From JANSYL01 sp963921255 (GTDB lineage: Bacteria; Pseudomonadota; Alphaproteobacteria; Rhodobacterales; Rhodobacteraceae): 64,000 nt of DNA. This document shows positions 40,100 to 49,022 of the stretch, in pieces. The stretch covers positions 496,001-560,000 of the forward strand of contig CAWUEW020000003.1 in the NCBI GenBank assembly GCA_963921255.3. Direction: 5' to 3'. The notes under the pieces were generated by a model. That model was given only the letters and a program-made list of their open reading frames with translations. It did not search any database and was not told where the DNA came from. Each line of letters starts with the position of its first letter. Position 1 is the stretch's first letter. Made by a program: the position numbers and the translations under genes.

Positions 40100-42352
40100 T
40101 TGGACGACCCGTCGGATAGGTCTGAGGCTTTGACCGTCATGGATCGACTGTCCCGATTGCGGGGCAACGCGTCGCTGCGGGCGGCGGGGACGTTGGGTTT
40201 GGTCGTGCTCGGGCCAGTGTTGGCCGTGGCGACCTTCCTCGTCCTGGGGCCATTGGCGGGGTTGGCGGACAGCCCCGCGCTGCGCCTGATTCTGCTGGCC
40301 GACCTTGTCTACATCCTCGTGGTTGCGGCGCTCGTGATGCGCGAAGTGGCGAAGATCGTTGCCTCGCGCCGGGCGCGCTCAGCCGGATCGAAACTGCATC
40401 TGCGCCTGACGGGCGTCTTCACCATTCTGGCGCTGGTGCCGACGATCCTGGTCGCTGTGTTTGCCACCATCACGGTGAACATGGGGCTTGAGGGCTGGTT
40501 TTCGGACCGGGTCAGCGGTGCGTTGGGCAATTCGGTGGATGCCGCCGTCGCCTATCAGCAAGAGCATCGGGATGATCTGGCGACCGACGCGCGTGTTCTG
40601 GGCGCGTTTTTGAACCTCAACCGCCGTGCCGATCTGTTCCTCAGCGACGGCGATCTCAGGGCCATCCTGGCGCAGGGCCAGACCCAGATCCAAAGGGGCC
40701 TGAGCGAAGCGTTCGTGGTCGACGGTGGGGGCGAGATTCGGGCGCGAGGCGAAAGCAGCTATCTTTTTGATTTTGATGCGCTTCAGCCGGAAGAATTGGC
40801 CCGCGCCGCAGATGGCGAGCTGGTGCTGATCGAAGACCGCACGAACAATGAATTTCGGGCCCTGCTGCGGCTGACCGCCTTTCCGGACCGCTACCTGTAC
40901 ATCAGCCGCGAAGTGGACGGCGATATCATCGAGCTGCTGGATGAAACGCAGGAAACCGTTCAGCTGTATCGGCAGCTCGAGAACGAACGCGGGCGTGTGC
41001 TGTTCGAGTTCGGGCTTCTGTACCTTGGCTTTGCGATCATCATGGTTCTGGCCGCGATCTGGTTGGGCCTATGGTTTGCGGAGCGCCTGTCCCGTCCGGT
41101 TGGGGCCCTGGCAGGGGCGGCACAGCGGGTTGGGCAGGGCGATCTGGACGTTCGCGTCACCGATGAAGGCGGGGATGACGAAATCGCCATGTTGGGGCGG
41201 TTGTTCAACCAGATGACCCGCCAATTGAAGGGCCAGCGCGACGCGTTGGTCGAGCAGAACATGTCCACCGAGGAGCGGCGACGCCTGTTCGACTCGGTCC
41301 TGGGGTCCGTGACGGCGGGCGTGATCGGCCTGAACGAGGCGGGGCGGATCGATTTCATGAACCGCTCGGCCATTCGGCTTCTGGCTCTGATCGAACAGCG
41401 CGACAGCGGCCTGTCGCTGCGGGCCGCCGTGCCCGAGTTCGGGGACCTGTTTGAGCGCCTCCAGAATTCAAGTGCCGAACAGGTTCAGGAGGAAATCCGC
41501 CTCCTTCGTCGCGGCAAGCAGGAAAGCCTTCTGGTTCGAATGGCCATGCGGCGCAACGCGGATGGCGTGTTGGAAGGGGTCGTGGTGGCCTTTGACGATG
41601 TGACCGATCTTGTCTCGGCGCAGCGCATGGCCGCTTGGGGCGACGTGGCGCGTCGGATCGCCCATGAAATCAAGAACCCTCTGACGCCCATTCAACTGTC
41701 CGCTGAGCGCGTAAAGCGTAAGTTTTCCAGGAAGTTGGAAGAGGATGATCAAGCATCTCTGGCACAGATGACCGAGGTTATCGTCCGCCAAACCAACGAC
41801 CTGCGTCGGATCGTGGACGAGTTTTCGAAGTTTGCCCGCATGCCCGAGCCCGAGACCCGGCGCGAGGATTTGGCGAAACTGCTTTCTGACGCGGTGACGT
41901 TGCAGCGCGCGGGTCAGCCGGATGTCACGTTTACCTTCGAAATCCCGGACCGTGCCGTGATGGCGGAACTGGATTCAACAATGATAGGTCAAGCGTTCAC
42001 AAACCTCTTGAAGAATGGCGGCGAAGCCATTGAAACGCTGTATGAAAAAGGTGCACCTGATGGTCATGTCCCTGAGTTGCGCGGCGGCTTGGTCGTGGTG
42101 GACGACGCGGCGGTGATCACCATCAGCGACAATGGCATCGGCTTGCCCGAAGATCGGGCCAAGCTGTTCGAACCCTACGTGACGACCCGCGACAAGGGCA
42201 CGGGCCTGGGCCTGCCCATCGTGAAGAAGATCATCGAAGAACATGGCGGCACGCTGGAATTGCTGGACGCCGAACCGTTTTCAGAGGGCGCCCACCGCGG
42301 TGCGATGGCCCGCCTGACCCTGCCCATTTTGCCGGAGGAGACACGCGCATGA
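40100..42352 (+). CDS. ntrY: Nitrogen-regulation sensor histidine kinase NtrY
   Basis: A kinase of about 750 aa. It has three N-terminal membrane helices, a periplasmic sensor loop, a fourth helix (YLGFAIIMVLAAIWLGLWFA) leading into HAMP, a PAS-like domain, a HisKA box with the phospho-His in RRIAHEIKNPLTPIQLSAER, and an ATPase domain (DNGIGLPEDRAKLFEPYVTT and GTGLGLPIVKKI). It pairs with NtrX, with which it overlaps by 4 bp. The TTG start at 40100 has GGGGGAGAG upstream; ATG 40139 is a good alternative and 40043 is unlikely. In related bacteria ntrB-ntrC lie directly upstream, but here element copy 3 is there. Confidence 0.93.
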   Translation: MDDPSDRSEALTVMDRLSRLRGNASLRAAGTLGLVVLGPVLAVATFLVLGPLAGLADSPALRLILLADLVYILVVAALVMREVAKIVASRRARSAGSKLHLRLTGVFTILALVPTILVAVFATITVNMGLEGWFSDRVSGALGNSVDAAVAYQQEHRDDLATDARVLGAFLNLNRRADLFLSDGDLRAILAQGQTQIQRGLSEAFVVDGGGEIRARGESSYLFDFDALQPEELARAADGELVLIEDRTNNEFRALLRLTAFPDRYLYISREVDGDIIELLDETQETVQLYRQLENERGRVLFEFGLLYLGFAIIMVLAAIWLGLWFAERLSRPVGALAGAAQRVGQGDLDVRVTDEGGDDEIAMLGRLFNQMTRQLKGQRDALVEQNMSTEERRRLFDSVLGSVTAGVIGLNEAGRIDFMNRSAIRLLALIEQRDSGLSLRAAVPEFGDLFERLQNSSAEQVQEEIRLLRRGKQESLLVRMAMRRNADGVLEGVVVAFDDVTDLVSAQRMAAWGDVARRIAHEIKNPLTPIQLSAERVKRKFSRKLEEDDQASLAQMTEVIVRQTNDLRRIVDEFSKFARMPEPETRREDLAKLLSDAVTLQRAGQPDVTFTFEIPDRAVMAELDSTMIGQAFTNLLKNGGEAIETLYEKGAPDGHVPELRGGLVVVDDAAVITISDNGIGLPEDRAKLFEPYVTTRDKGTGLGLPIVKKIIEEHGGTLELLDAEPFSEGAHRGAMARLTLPILPEETRA

Positions 42353-43749
42353 CCGATATTCTGGTGGTCGACGATGAACGCGATATCCGCGAATTGATCT
42401 GCGATATCCTGGAGGACGAAGGGTTTTCCACCCGCATGGCCGGCACCTCGGACGAGGCGATGGCGGAACTCAACAAGGCCGCGCCGGGGCTGATGATCCT
42501 CGACATCTGGCTGAAGGATTCGAACATGGACGGGATCGACATCCTGGGCCATGTGAAGCGCGACAACCCGCAGGTGCCGGTGGTCATCATTTCGGGCCAT
42601 GGCAACATCGAGATTGCCGTCGCGGCGATCAAGCAGGGCGCCTATGATTTTATCGAAAAGCCGTTCAACATTGATCAGTTGATGGTGGTGATCCGCCGCG
42701 CGATGGAGACGTCGCGCCTGCGCCGCGAAAACTCGGCCCTGCGGCGCCAGGACACCAAATCGACCGATATGGTCGGCGCGGGCGCGGCCTTTCGGTTGAT
42801 GAAAGGCCAATTGGACAAGGTCACGAAATCCAATGGGCGCGTGATGCTGACAGGCGGCCCGGGTTCGGGCAAGGAAGTGGCGGCCCGCTACATTCATGCG
42901 GAATCGAACCGCGCCGACGGCCCCTTCGTGACGGTCAGTTCCGCGGCGGTTCAGCCCGATCACATGGAAGAGGTGTTGTTCGGGCGCGAAACCTCCGAGC
43001 GCGGGGTCGAGCAGGGCCTATTGGAACAGGCCAACGGCGGGGTGATCTATTTTGACGAGGTTGCCGATATGCCGCTCGGGACGCAGTCGAAGATTCTGCG
43101 CGTCCTGGTGGACCAAAGCTTCACCCGGGTGGGTGGCACCGCCAAGGTGCGGGTCGATCTGCGGGTCATGTCCTCGACCACGCGCGATTTGTCCGAGGAA
43201 ATCGCAGCCGGGCGGTTCCGCGAGGAATTGTACCATCGGCTGAACGTGGTGCCGATCGAGGTGCCAAGCCTGGAAGATCGCCGCGATGATATTCCCGATC
43301 TGGCCCGTCATTTCATTGAAGAGTTCAACCGCGACCAGGGTCTGCCGCTGCGCGATCTGGGCGAGGACGCGGCCGCGCTGCTTCAAACCATGCGCTGGCC
43401 CGGCAACGTGCGCCAGTTGCGCAACGTGATCGAACGGGTGCTGATCCTGGGCGAGGGGACGGGACCGATCGAAGCGGATGACCTGCCCGGTCAGTCGGAA
43501 TTGGCGGGGTCGGACGAGGACATGGCGCTGTCGGCCTCGCTCACGACGCTGCCGCTGCGCGAGGCGCGCGAATTGTTCGAACGCCAGTACCTGATGGCGC
43601 AGATCAACCGGTTCGGGGGAAATATCTCGCGCACGGCCAGTTTTGTGGGGATGGAGCGCAGCGCGCTGCATCGCAAGCTGAAGTCGCTTGGGGTTGTCAC
43701 CACGACCAAATCAGGCGCGCGCGTGGCACAGGTCAGCGGCGAAGACTAG
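42349..43749 (+). CDS. ntrX: Nitrogen-regulation response regulator NtrX
   Basis: A 466-aa NtrC-family regulator: receiver domain with Asp52 (LMILDIWLKDSNMDGID), AAA+ domain with P-loop GGPGSGKEVAAR and Walker B GGVIYFDEVADMP, and a Fis-type HTH (NISRTASFVGMERSALHRKL). Where sigma54 activators have GAFTGA, this protein reads LFGRETSERGVEQGLLEQA, so the sigma54-contacting loop is absent, as known for Rhodobacterales NtrX and NtrC. It overlaps ntrY by 4 bp. The convergent P450 gene ends 15 bp downstream. Confidence 0.93.
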   Translation: MTDILVVDDERDIRELICDILEDEGFSTRMAGTSDEAMAELNKAAPGLMILDIWLKDSNMDGIDILGHVKRDNPQVPVVIISGHGNIEIAVAAIKQGAYDFIEKPFNIDQLMVVIRRAMETSRLRRENSALRRQDTKSTDMVGAGAAFRLMKGQLDKVTKSNGRVMLTGGPGSGKEVAARYIHAESNRADGPFVTVSSAAVQPDHMEEVLFGRETSERGVEQGLLEQANGGVIYFDEVADMPLGTQSKILRVLVDQSFTRVGGTAKVRVDLRVMSSTTRDLSEEIAAGRFREELYHRLNVVPIEVPSLEDRRDDIPDLARHFIEEFNRDQGLPLRDLGEDAAALLQTMRWPGNVRQLRNVIERVLILGEGTGPIEADDLPGQSELAGSDEDMALSASLTTLPLREARELFERQYLMAQINRFGGNISRTASFVGMERSALHRKLKSLGVVTTTKSGARVAQVSGED

Positions 43750-43764
43750 GCCGACCGCGCCCGG

Positions 43765-44931
43765 TTAGCGCGTCACCATCAGCCGGGTCAGCCCGTGGAA
43801 ATGGTAGATGTCGGCGTAAGTCGCCGGTTCGGCCAGCGCCAGGGTCGGGCAGGCCGCGAACAAGGCGGGCAGGGCGATCTGAAGCTCCAACCGGGCGAGG
43901 GGTGCGCCGATGCAGAAATGCAGCCCGGCCCCAAAGGCGGTGTTGGCGGGTTTGACCGGACGGGTCGGGACAAAGCGACCGGCTTCGGCATAGGTGGTCT
44001 CGTCGCGATTGGCTGACGCCAGTAGGAGCCCCACCTGATCCCCACGGTCGAAGCGGTGGCCCGCGATATCGACCGGTTCATAGGCCCACCGGGTGAACAT
44101 GTGCAGCGGCGGGTCATAGCGCAGGATTTCTTCAACCAGCGGTGCCGGGTCGTCGGCCGGACGCGCCCCGCGTTCCAGACAGACCTTGGCCCCGTTGCCG
44201 ATGGTGTGCACCGTCGCCTCGTGACCGGCGTTCAGCAGCAGGATGCAGGTCGTGATCAATTCATCCGTGCTGAGGTGGCTGCCGTCTTCTTCGGCCGCAA
44301 TCAGATGCGTGATCAGGTCGTCCCGTGGATCCGAGCGGCGCGCCTCGACATAGCCGCGCATAAAATCCGAAAAGTCCTGTGCGGCCTGGGCGGCGGCGTC
44401 TTCCTGGGCGCGGGTGCGGCCGGCCTGGTACATCATGACCATCGCGTTCGACCAACGCAGCAGGTCGTCGGCCATGGTTTCCGGCACGCCGAGAAGCCGG
44501 GCGATGACGATGGCGGGGATCGGCCGTGCGAAGGCCTCCAACAGGTCGAACGGGCCCTCTGGGAAATCGGCAATCAGCGCCTGGGACAGGGCCGTGATTT
44601 CGGGCGCCAGGGCCTTGATCCGGCGCGAGGTGAAGGCCCGCAGGACTAGATTGCGCAGGCGCGTGTGGCGCGGTGGCTCCAACTCCAGCATGGAATGGGC
44701 CTCGACCGCGTAAAAGGGCGCCAGATGCGGTGGGATCTGTGGCGGATCGACGGGTTCACGACCGAACCGCCGATCCCGCAGCAGCGCGTTGACGGTCTCA
44801 TACTGGGTGGCCATGGGCATGGCGTAGTCGGCCCAAAAGACCAGGGGGCCTGCGGCGCGCGCGCGGGCGTAGAACGGATAGGGGTCCTGCACGAATGCAG
44901 GATCGGTCGGCGATTGGTGAAGCGTCTGCAT
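43765..44931 (-). CDS. Cytochrome P450
   Basis: A 388-aa soluble bacterial class I P450. The haem-thiolate Cys340 lies in FGAGLHFCIGAPLARLE; the I-helix oxygen-activation motif is NAGHEATVH; the K-helix ExxR is in EEILRYDPP. The N-terminal H-S-M-L-E-L-E-P-P-R-H-T-R-L-R region is typical of bacterial CYPs. It would need ferredoxin/reductase partners, which are not in this neighbourhood. The substrate is unknown. It is convergent with ntrX. Confidence 0.94.
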   Translation of the reverse strand: MQTLHQSPTDPAFVQDPYPFYARARAAGPLVFWADYAMPMATQYETVNALLRDRRFGREPVDPPQIPPHLAPFYAVEAHSMLELEPPRHTRLRNLVLRAFTSRRIKALAPEITALSQALIADFPEGPFDLLEAFARPIPAIVIARLLGVPETMADDLLRWSNAMVMMYQAGRTRAQEDAAAQAAQDFSDFMRGYVEARRSDPRDDLITHLIAAEEDGSHLSTDELITTCILLLNAGHEATVHTIGNGAKVCLERGARPADDPAPLVEEILRYDPPLHMFTRWAYEPVDIAGHRFDRGDQVGLLLASANRDETTYAEAGRFVPTRPVKPANTAFGAGLHFCIGAPLARLELQIALPALFAACPTLALAEPATYADIYHFHGLTRLMVTR

Positions 44932-44990
44932 GTCCCGATCTTTGTCAGGTCGCCCGCGGTTTGAAAATGGGCGACGCGCCGGGGCGGGGG

Positions 44991-45031
44991 CGTTTTTCGC
45001 ACGAAAAACGGGTCGGAAATTGCAAATTTCC
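44991..45031 (-). terminator. Palindrome cluster downstream of the TRAP permease
   Basis: Two successive hairpins: CGTTTTTCG-CA-CGAAAAACG at 44991-45010 and GGAAATT-GCA-AATTTCC at 45015-45031. The first has an A/T-rich stem; together they probably end TRAP transcription before the P450 gene. The rest of the 165-bp spacer is very GC-rich, with a direct GGCGCGCC repeat. Confidence 0.45.
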
Positions 45032-45096
45032 GCCCGCGCTGTGCGGGAGGGTTGGCGCGCCCGCGGTCAAGGGGGCGCGCCGAGGATTGGTGGGGG

Positions 45097-47631
45097 TCAG
45101 TCCGCGCCGCGCACCGGCAGGACTGCGTCCGGCGAGGGTTTGATCACCCGCTGGATGAAGTAGATGCCGGCGGCTGCGCCAACCCCGATCAAATCGGTGA
45201 ACCACCCGCCTTCGATCATGAACAGGGCCGCGAGGATCAAGGCCACGCGCAGGAACCACACGGCGCGCCCCCCCATGAACCAGCCCTGGACGCCCGAAGA
45301 CAGCAGGAACACGCCGAAGACCGCTGTTACGCCGGCCCGCAGCACTTCGAACCAGGTCCCGTCCATCAGGATGGCCGAGTTGTAGAAGAACATGAAGGGC
45401 ACGATGAAGGCCGCGATCCCGATCTTGAACGACGCGACCGAGGTCTCCATCGGGTTCGAGCCCGAGATCCCGGCGGCGGCATAGCTGGCCAGGGCCACGG
45501 GTGGCGTGATGGCCGAGACAACGGCGAAGTAGAAGACAAAGAAATGCGCCGTGAGGGTCGGAATGCCGAGGCCAATCAGGCCCGGCGCCACGACCGAGGC
45601 CGCAACCGCGTAGGCCGCGGTGGTCGGCATGCCCATCCCAAGCAGGATCGCGATGCACATGGCGAAGAACAGCGCCAGAAGCTGGCTAGCCGCCGCAAGA
45701 TCGAGCAGCACCGACGAGAAGCGGGCGCCGACACCGGTCAGGCTGATAACGCCTACGATAATCCCCGCGCAGGCGCAGACTGCGATGATCTGGATCGACA
45801 TCACGCCCGCCAGTTCCAACGCCTTGGCCAGACCACGCAGGCCCAGTCCGATCGGCTCATGCTTGATGAACTCCTTGATCGACACATAGACGAACGTAGC
45901 CACGACGAGCAGGCCGGTGATCAGCGACAGGGTCGCAATCAGGGGCGGCGTATCGGCTCCGGGTGCGGTCGGACCTTGGGTGAGGTAGAGCGCGATCAAA
46001 AGGATCGACAGCGCCGAAATGGCCACCACCAACAGGCGCTGAATGCTCCATTTCACGTGTTTGAAGTTGAAGTATTCCGGCACGGCCCAGGAGACGACCA
46101 CCGCCGCGATCGTGGCCAGGGTTCCGGCGCGGATCACAGAGTATCCCATGAAGAGCGCGGCAATCAGGATCACGATCGGCACAAAGAGATAGACCTGCTT
46201 GGCCATGCGCTTGAACTTGGGCAGTTCGTCTTCGCGCATGCCGCGCATGCCCAGTTTGGCGGCTTCGAAATCGACCATGAAATAGATCGACACGAAGTAC
46301 AGGATTGCCGGGATGATCGCCGCGATGGCGATCTCCTGGTAGGGGATGCCGGTGATCTCGGCCATGATGAAGGCGCCGGCGCCCATGATCGGTGGCATGA
46401 TCTGACCACCGGTCGAGGCCGCAGCTTCCACCGCGCCGGATGTCTTCCGGTCGTAGCCGACCTTTTTCATCAGCGGGATGGTGAGCGAGCCTGTCGCGAC
46501 GACGTTGCCGGCGGACGTGCCGTTGATCATGCCCATCAGGCCCGAGGCGAAGATGGCCACCTTGGCGGGGCCGCCACGGGCCCGCCCAGCTGCCGCGAAG
46601 GCGAAGTTCACGAAGTAGTCCCCGACCTTCGACGCCTGGAGGAAGGCCGCGAAGATGATGAACAGGATGATGTAGGTCGACGACACGGCCGTGGTCGGCC
46701 CGAGGATCCCGGTATCCGAGTACACGTGGCCGAAGAAGCGGTGCCAGCTATAGGGGCGGTCGACCGCCAGAATGCCCGGCAGCAGATGTGCGGTGAAGAC
46801 ATAGGTCAGGAAGACGCCCGTGATGATGACAAGGGCCAGACCGGCCACGCGGCGTGTCAGTTCAAGGATCAAAGCGGCACCTGCGGTCGCGGCGAAGGCG
46901 ACCCCGATCGGCACAAACGGCGTGCCCACCGAGTTTCGCGCGGCCGTCCCGTACACCGGGATCAGGTAGCAGGCGACGGCGATGCCGCACAGCGCCAGAA
47001 CGAGATCGGAGGCGGCAAATTTGGTGCGGCCGCGTTTCTCGAACCATCCGGCGACGATGCCGCCGAACGTGGCGATCAGCAGCGGCGTGCCGTACCACCA
47101 GACGTCGATATCCCATTGCGGCATCGTGGATTGCGCCGCCAGCCAGACCGTCAATCCGCCAGCCTGGGGCAGGTCACCGCTGGAAATCATGCCCATGATG
47201 CGCAGCGTGGTCGCAAGCGCGATTGCCGTCGGGATGAGCAGCACGAGCGCACCGATTGACACAAGCGGTGTTTCTTTCAGGTCTTTGTTTTCGTTGGAAA
47301 ACCCATGCGCAGCAAACAACAGGAACCCCAAGGCCAGCGCCCCGGCGATGTGGACCATCCGGAAGTTCCAGGTTTCCAGCGGGAATTGCGGCAGGAAGGG
47401 CAGCTCGATCCCCGTCACGCGCGAGATCGACAAGCCGTTCAACGCAGCCATGTGAAAACCGGCGTAAAGGATCGACAAGGCCGCGATCAAAATCAGGTTG
47501 CGCCCTTCGAACAGGCGCCGGTTGCCCTCAATCGGCTCTTCGTCGACGCCCTCGGCAAGGACCGTGTCGCGGTCTTCCTCGGCGGCGGTGTCGGGCGTTG
47601 CCTTTCCCGGGGTGGCGGTTGTGTCGGTCAT
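45097..47631 (-). CDS. TRAP transporter fused 4TM/12TM permease (TAXI type)
   Basis: An 844-aa membrane protein combining DctQ-like and DctM-like parts, as found with TAXI-family binding proteins. After an acidic cytoplasmic N-terminus of about 40 residues there are many hydrophobic segments. The DctM-type conserved region includes GMINGTSAGNVVATGSLTIP, a G-G-Q-I-M-P-P-I-M-G-A-G-A-F motif and CIAILLGMGMPTTAAYAVAA. It uses a cation gradient for substrate uptake. It follows the binding-protein gene by 124 bp, with a strong hairpin in between. Confidence 0.93.
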   Translation of the reverse strand: MTDTTATPGKATPDTAAEEDRDTVLAEGVDEEPIEGNRRLFEGRNLILIAALSILYAGFHMAALNGLSISRVTGIELPFLPQFPLETWNFRMVHIAGALALGFLLFAAHGFSNENKDLKETPLVSIGALVLLIPTAIALATTLRIMGMISSGDLPQAGGLTVWLAAQSTMPQWDIDVWWYGTPLLIATFGGIVAGWFEKRGRTKFAASDLVLALCGIAVACYLIPVYGTAARNSVGTPFVPIGVAFAATAGAALILELTRRVAGLALVIITGVFLTYVFTAHLLPGILAVDRPYSWHRFFGHVYSDTGILGPTTAVSSTYIILFIIFAAFLQASKVGDYFVNFAFAAAGRARGGPAKVAIFASGLMGMINGTSAGNVVATGSLTIPLMKKVGYDRKTSGAVEAAASTGGQIMPPIMGAGAFIMAEITGIPYQEIAIAAIIPAILYFVSIYFMVDFEAAKLGMRGMREDELPKFKRMAKQVYLFVPIVILIAALFMGYSVIRAGTLATIAAVVVSWAVPEYFNFKHVKWSIQRLLVVAISALSILLIALYLTQGPTAPGADTPPLIATLSLITGLLVVATFVYVSIKEFIKHEPIGLGLRGLAKALELAGVMSIQIIAVCACAGIIVGVISLTGVGARFSSVLLDLAAASQLLALFFAMCIAILLGMGMPTTAAYAVAASVVAPGLIGLGIPTLTAHFFVFYFAVVSAITPPVALASYAAAGISGSNPMETSVASFKIGIAAFIVPFMFFYNSAILMDGTWFEVLRAGVTAVFGVFLLSSGVQGWFMGGRAVWFLRVALILAALFMIEGGWFTDLIGVGAAAGIYFIQRVIKPSPDAVLPVRGAD

Positions 47632-47704
47632 GGCAAAGGTCTCCCGGACGAAGAGCGTCTGACGTCACGCACCCGGGGCCGGGCATCGTGATCCAAAAAG
47701 ATGT

Positions 47705-47735
47705 GGCGTGCGCCCGTCTTGGATGGGCGCACGCC
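47705..47735 (-). terminator. Intercistronic hairpin between TAXI binding protein and permease
   Basis: On the minus strand the 14-bp stem GGCGTGCGCCCATC / GACGGGCGCACGCC (one G-U pair) is followed by ACATCTTTTT. Placed 20 bp after the binding-protein stop, it would give partial termination and 3' protection, keeping binding protein in excess over permease. Confidence 0.75.
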
Positions 47736-47755
47736 GCTGGCTTTACGCCAACTGA

Positions 47756-48751
47756 TTACATGCTGAAGATCTCGGCATCGGAGATTTCAGCGCCTGCGTT
47801 GTCGATGAACCACTGGGCCGCACCGGGGTGCCACGGCAGAACGCCACCGTTCTTGTCGTAGTTCTCGGGCAGGGTCGACCGAGCCGCGCGGTGGATGTTC
47901 ACCATGCGCTCGTTGTCGGACATGATCACGTCGACCACGGCGTAGACGAAGCTGTCGGGCAGTTCGCAGTTGGCGATGGCGAAGTTCCACATGGAGACCG
48001 ACGTCGCGTCTTCTTCCAGGGTGGTGTAGGTGTCCGCGGTGATGTCGAACGGAGCAACCGGGAAGGCGCCGAGGATGGTGGCCTGCTCTTCGTCGGTGAA
48101 CTCGATGATGTTCACGTCGGTTTGCACTTCAAGCTGGCTCACGGCCGGAACCGGAACACCGGCTGCAAACGCGATCACGTCCAGCAGACCGTCCTGAAGC
48201 TGACCGCCGAGGTCCGACCAGCCGCCGTTGCGACGCTCGAAGTCAACACCCAGGGTTTCCATCATGCGCGGGAAGTAGGTGTCCGAGGTGGACCCTGCCG
48301 GGCCAAAGCCGATGCGTGCGCCAGCCGGGATTTCCGAGATCGATGTGATGCCCGAGGAGGACAGCGCGGTCACCGAGAACGGCGTCTGGTACATCGGGAA
48401 CATGGCGCAGGCGTTGGTCATCGGAACGCCCGGTGCAACGGGGTTCAGGCCAGCAACGGCTTCTGCGGCCGGACCCATGGTGGTCATGCCGAACTGCACT
48501 TCACCGGTGTGGACCAGTGCCATGTTCTGGCCGGGGCCGCCGGTCACTTCGCCGCCGCCAAGCAGGCCAAGCTCTTCTGCAACAAGGTTGGCCCAACCGG
48601 ACCCGTAGGCGAAGTAGGTACCGCCCTGCGATGCGGTCGCGACGGTGAAGCTTTCGGGCCAGCCTTCACGATCCTGATGGCCGTCGGCGAAGACAGCAGT
48701 GGTGCACAAAGCGGTCGTGGCCGCAAACGCAGCCAGTTTCGTCATTTTCAT
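47756..48751 (-). CDS. TAXI-family TRAP transporter solute-binding protein
   Basis: A 331-aa periplasmic binding protein with a signal peptide (MKMTKLAAFAATTALCTTAV, then FA). The TAXI pattern is clear: FTVATASQGGTYFAYGSGWA at about residue 35, N-M-A-L-V-H-T-G-E-V-Q-F-G, and a G-P-A-G-S-T-S-D-T-Y segment. Substrates of this family are organic acids, often glutamate or other dicarboxylates, but cannot be read from sequence. GGGAGAA precedes the ATG at 48751. It is first in the operon with the fused permease; dctD lies upstream on the same strand. Confidence 0.93.
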   Translation of the reverse strand: MKMTKLAAFAATTALCTTAVFADGHQDREGWPESFTVATASQGGTYFAYGSGWANLVAEELGLLGGGEVTGGPGQNMALVHTGEVQFGMTTMGPAAEAVAGLNPVAPGVPMTNACAMFPMYQTPFSVTALSSSGITSISEIPAGARIGFGPAGSTSDTYFPRMMETLGVDFERRNGGWSDLGGQLQDGLLDVIAFAAGVPVPAVSQLEVQTDVNIIEFTDEEQATILGAFPVAPFDITADTYTTLEEDATSVSMWNFAIANCELPDSFVYAVVDVIMSDNERMVNIHRAARSTLPENYDKNGGVLPWHPGAAQWFIDNAGAEISDAEIFSM

Positions 48752-49022
48752 GGAATTCTCCCTCTCCATAGGCGGCCGGGCTCCCTCCCAGGCGCGCTCG
48801 GATCGCTGTTTGAGAAAGGCGGGTGCGCCATGCAAGGGACGCATGGCAGCTTTGCACGGGCTTACGTCAGATTCTCGGCGCGATGGGTGGGGACTGACCC
48901 ATTGGCCTGTTCACGATGTGTCGAATCCGACCCATTTGCTGCGCGGTGGGCGATGCTGCCCTTTGCGTTTCCCGCCAAACGTGCACGACAGGCGACACTT
49001 CGAATCTCACATGGGTAGGGGG

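Noticed and set aside
45052..47259. A 735-codon plus-strand open frame opposite the TRAP permease
   Set aside because: It is an antisense shadow dominated by Asp/Arg/Gly/His, the mirror of hydrophobic codons on the real strand.
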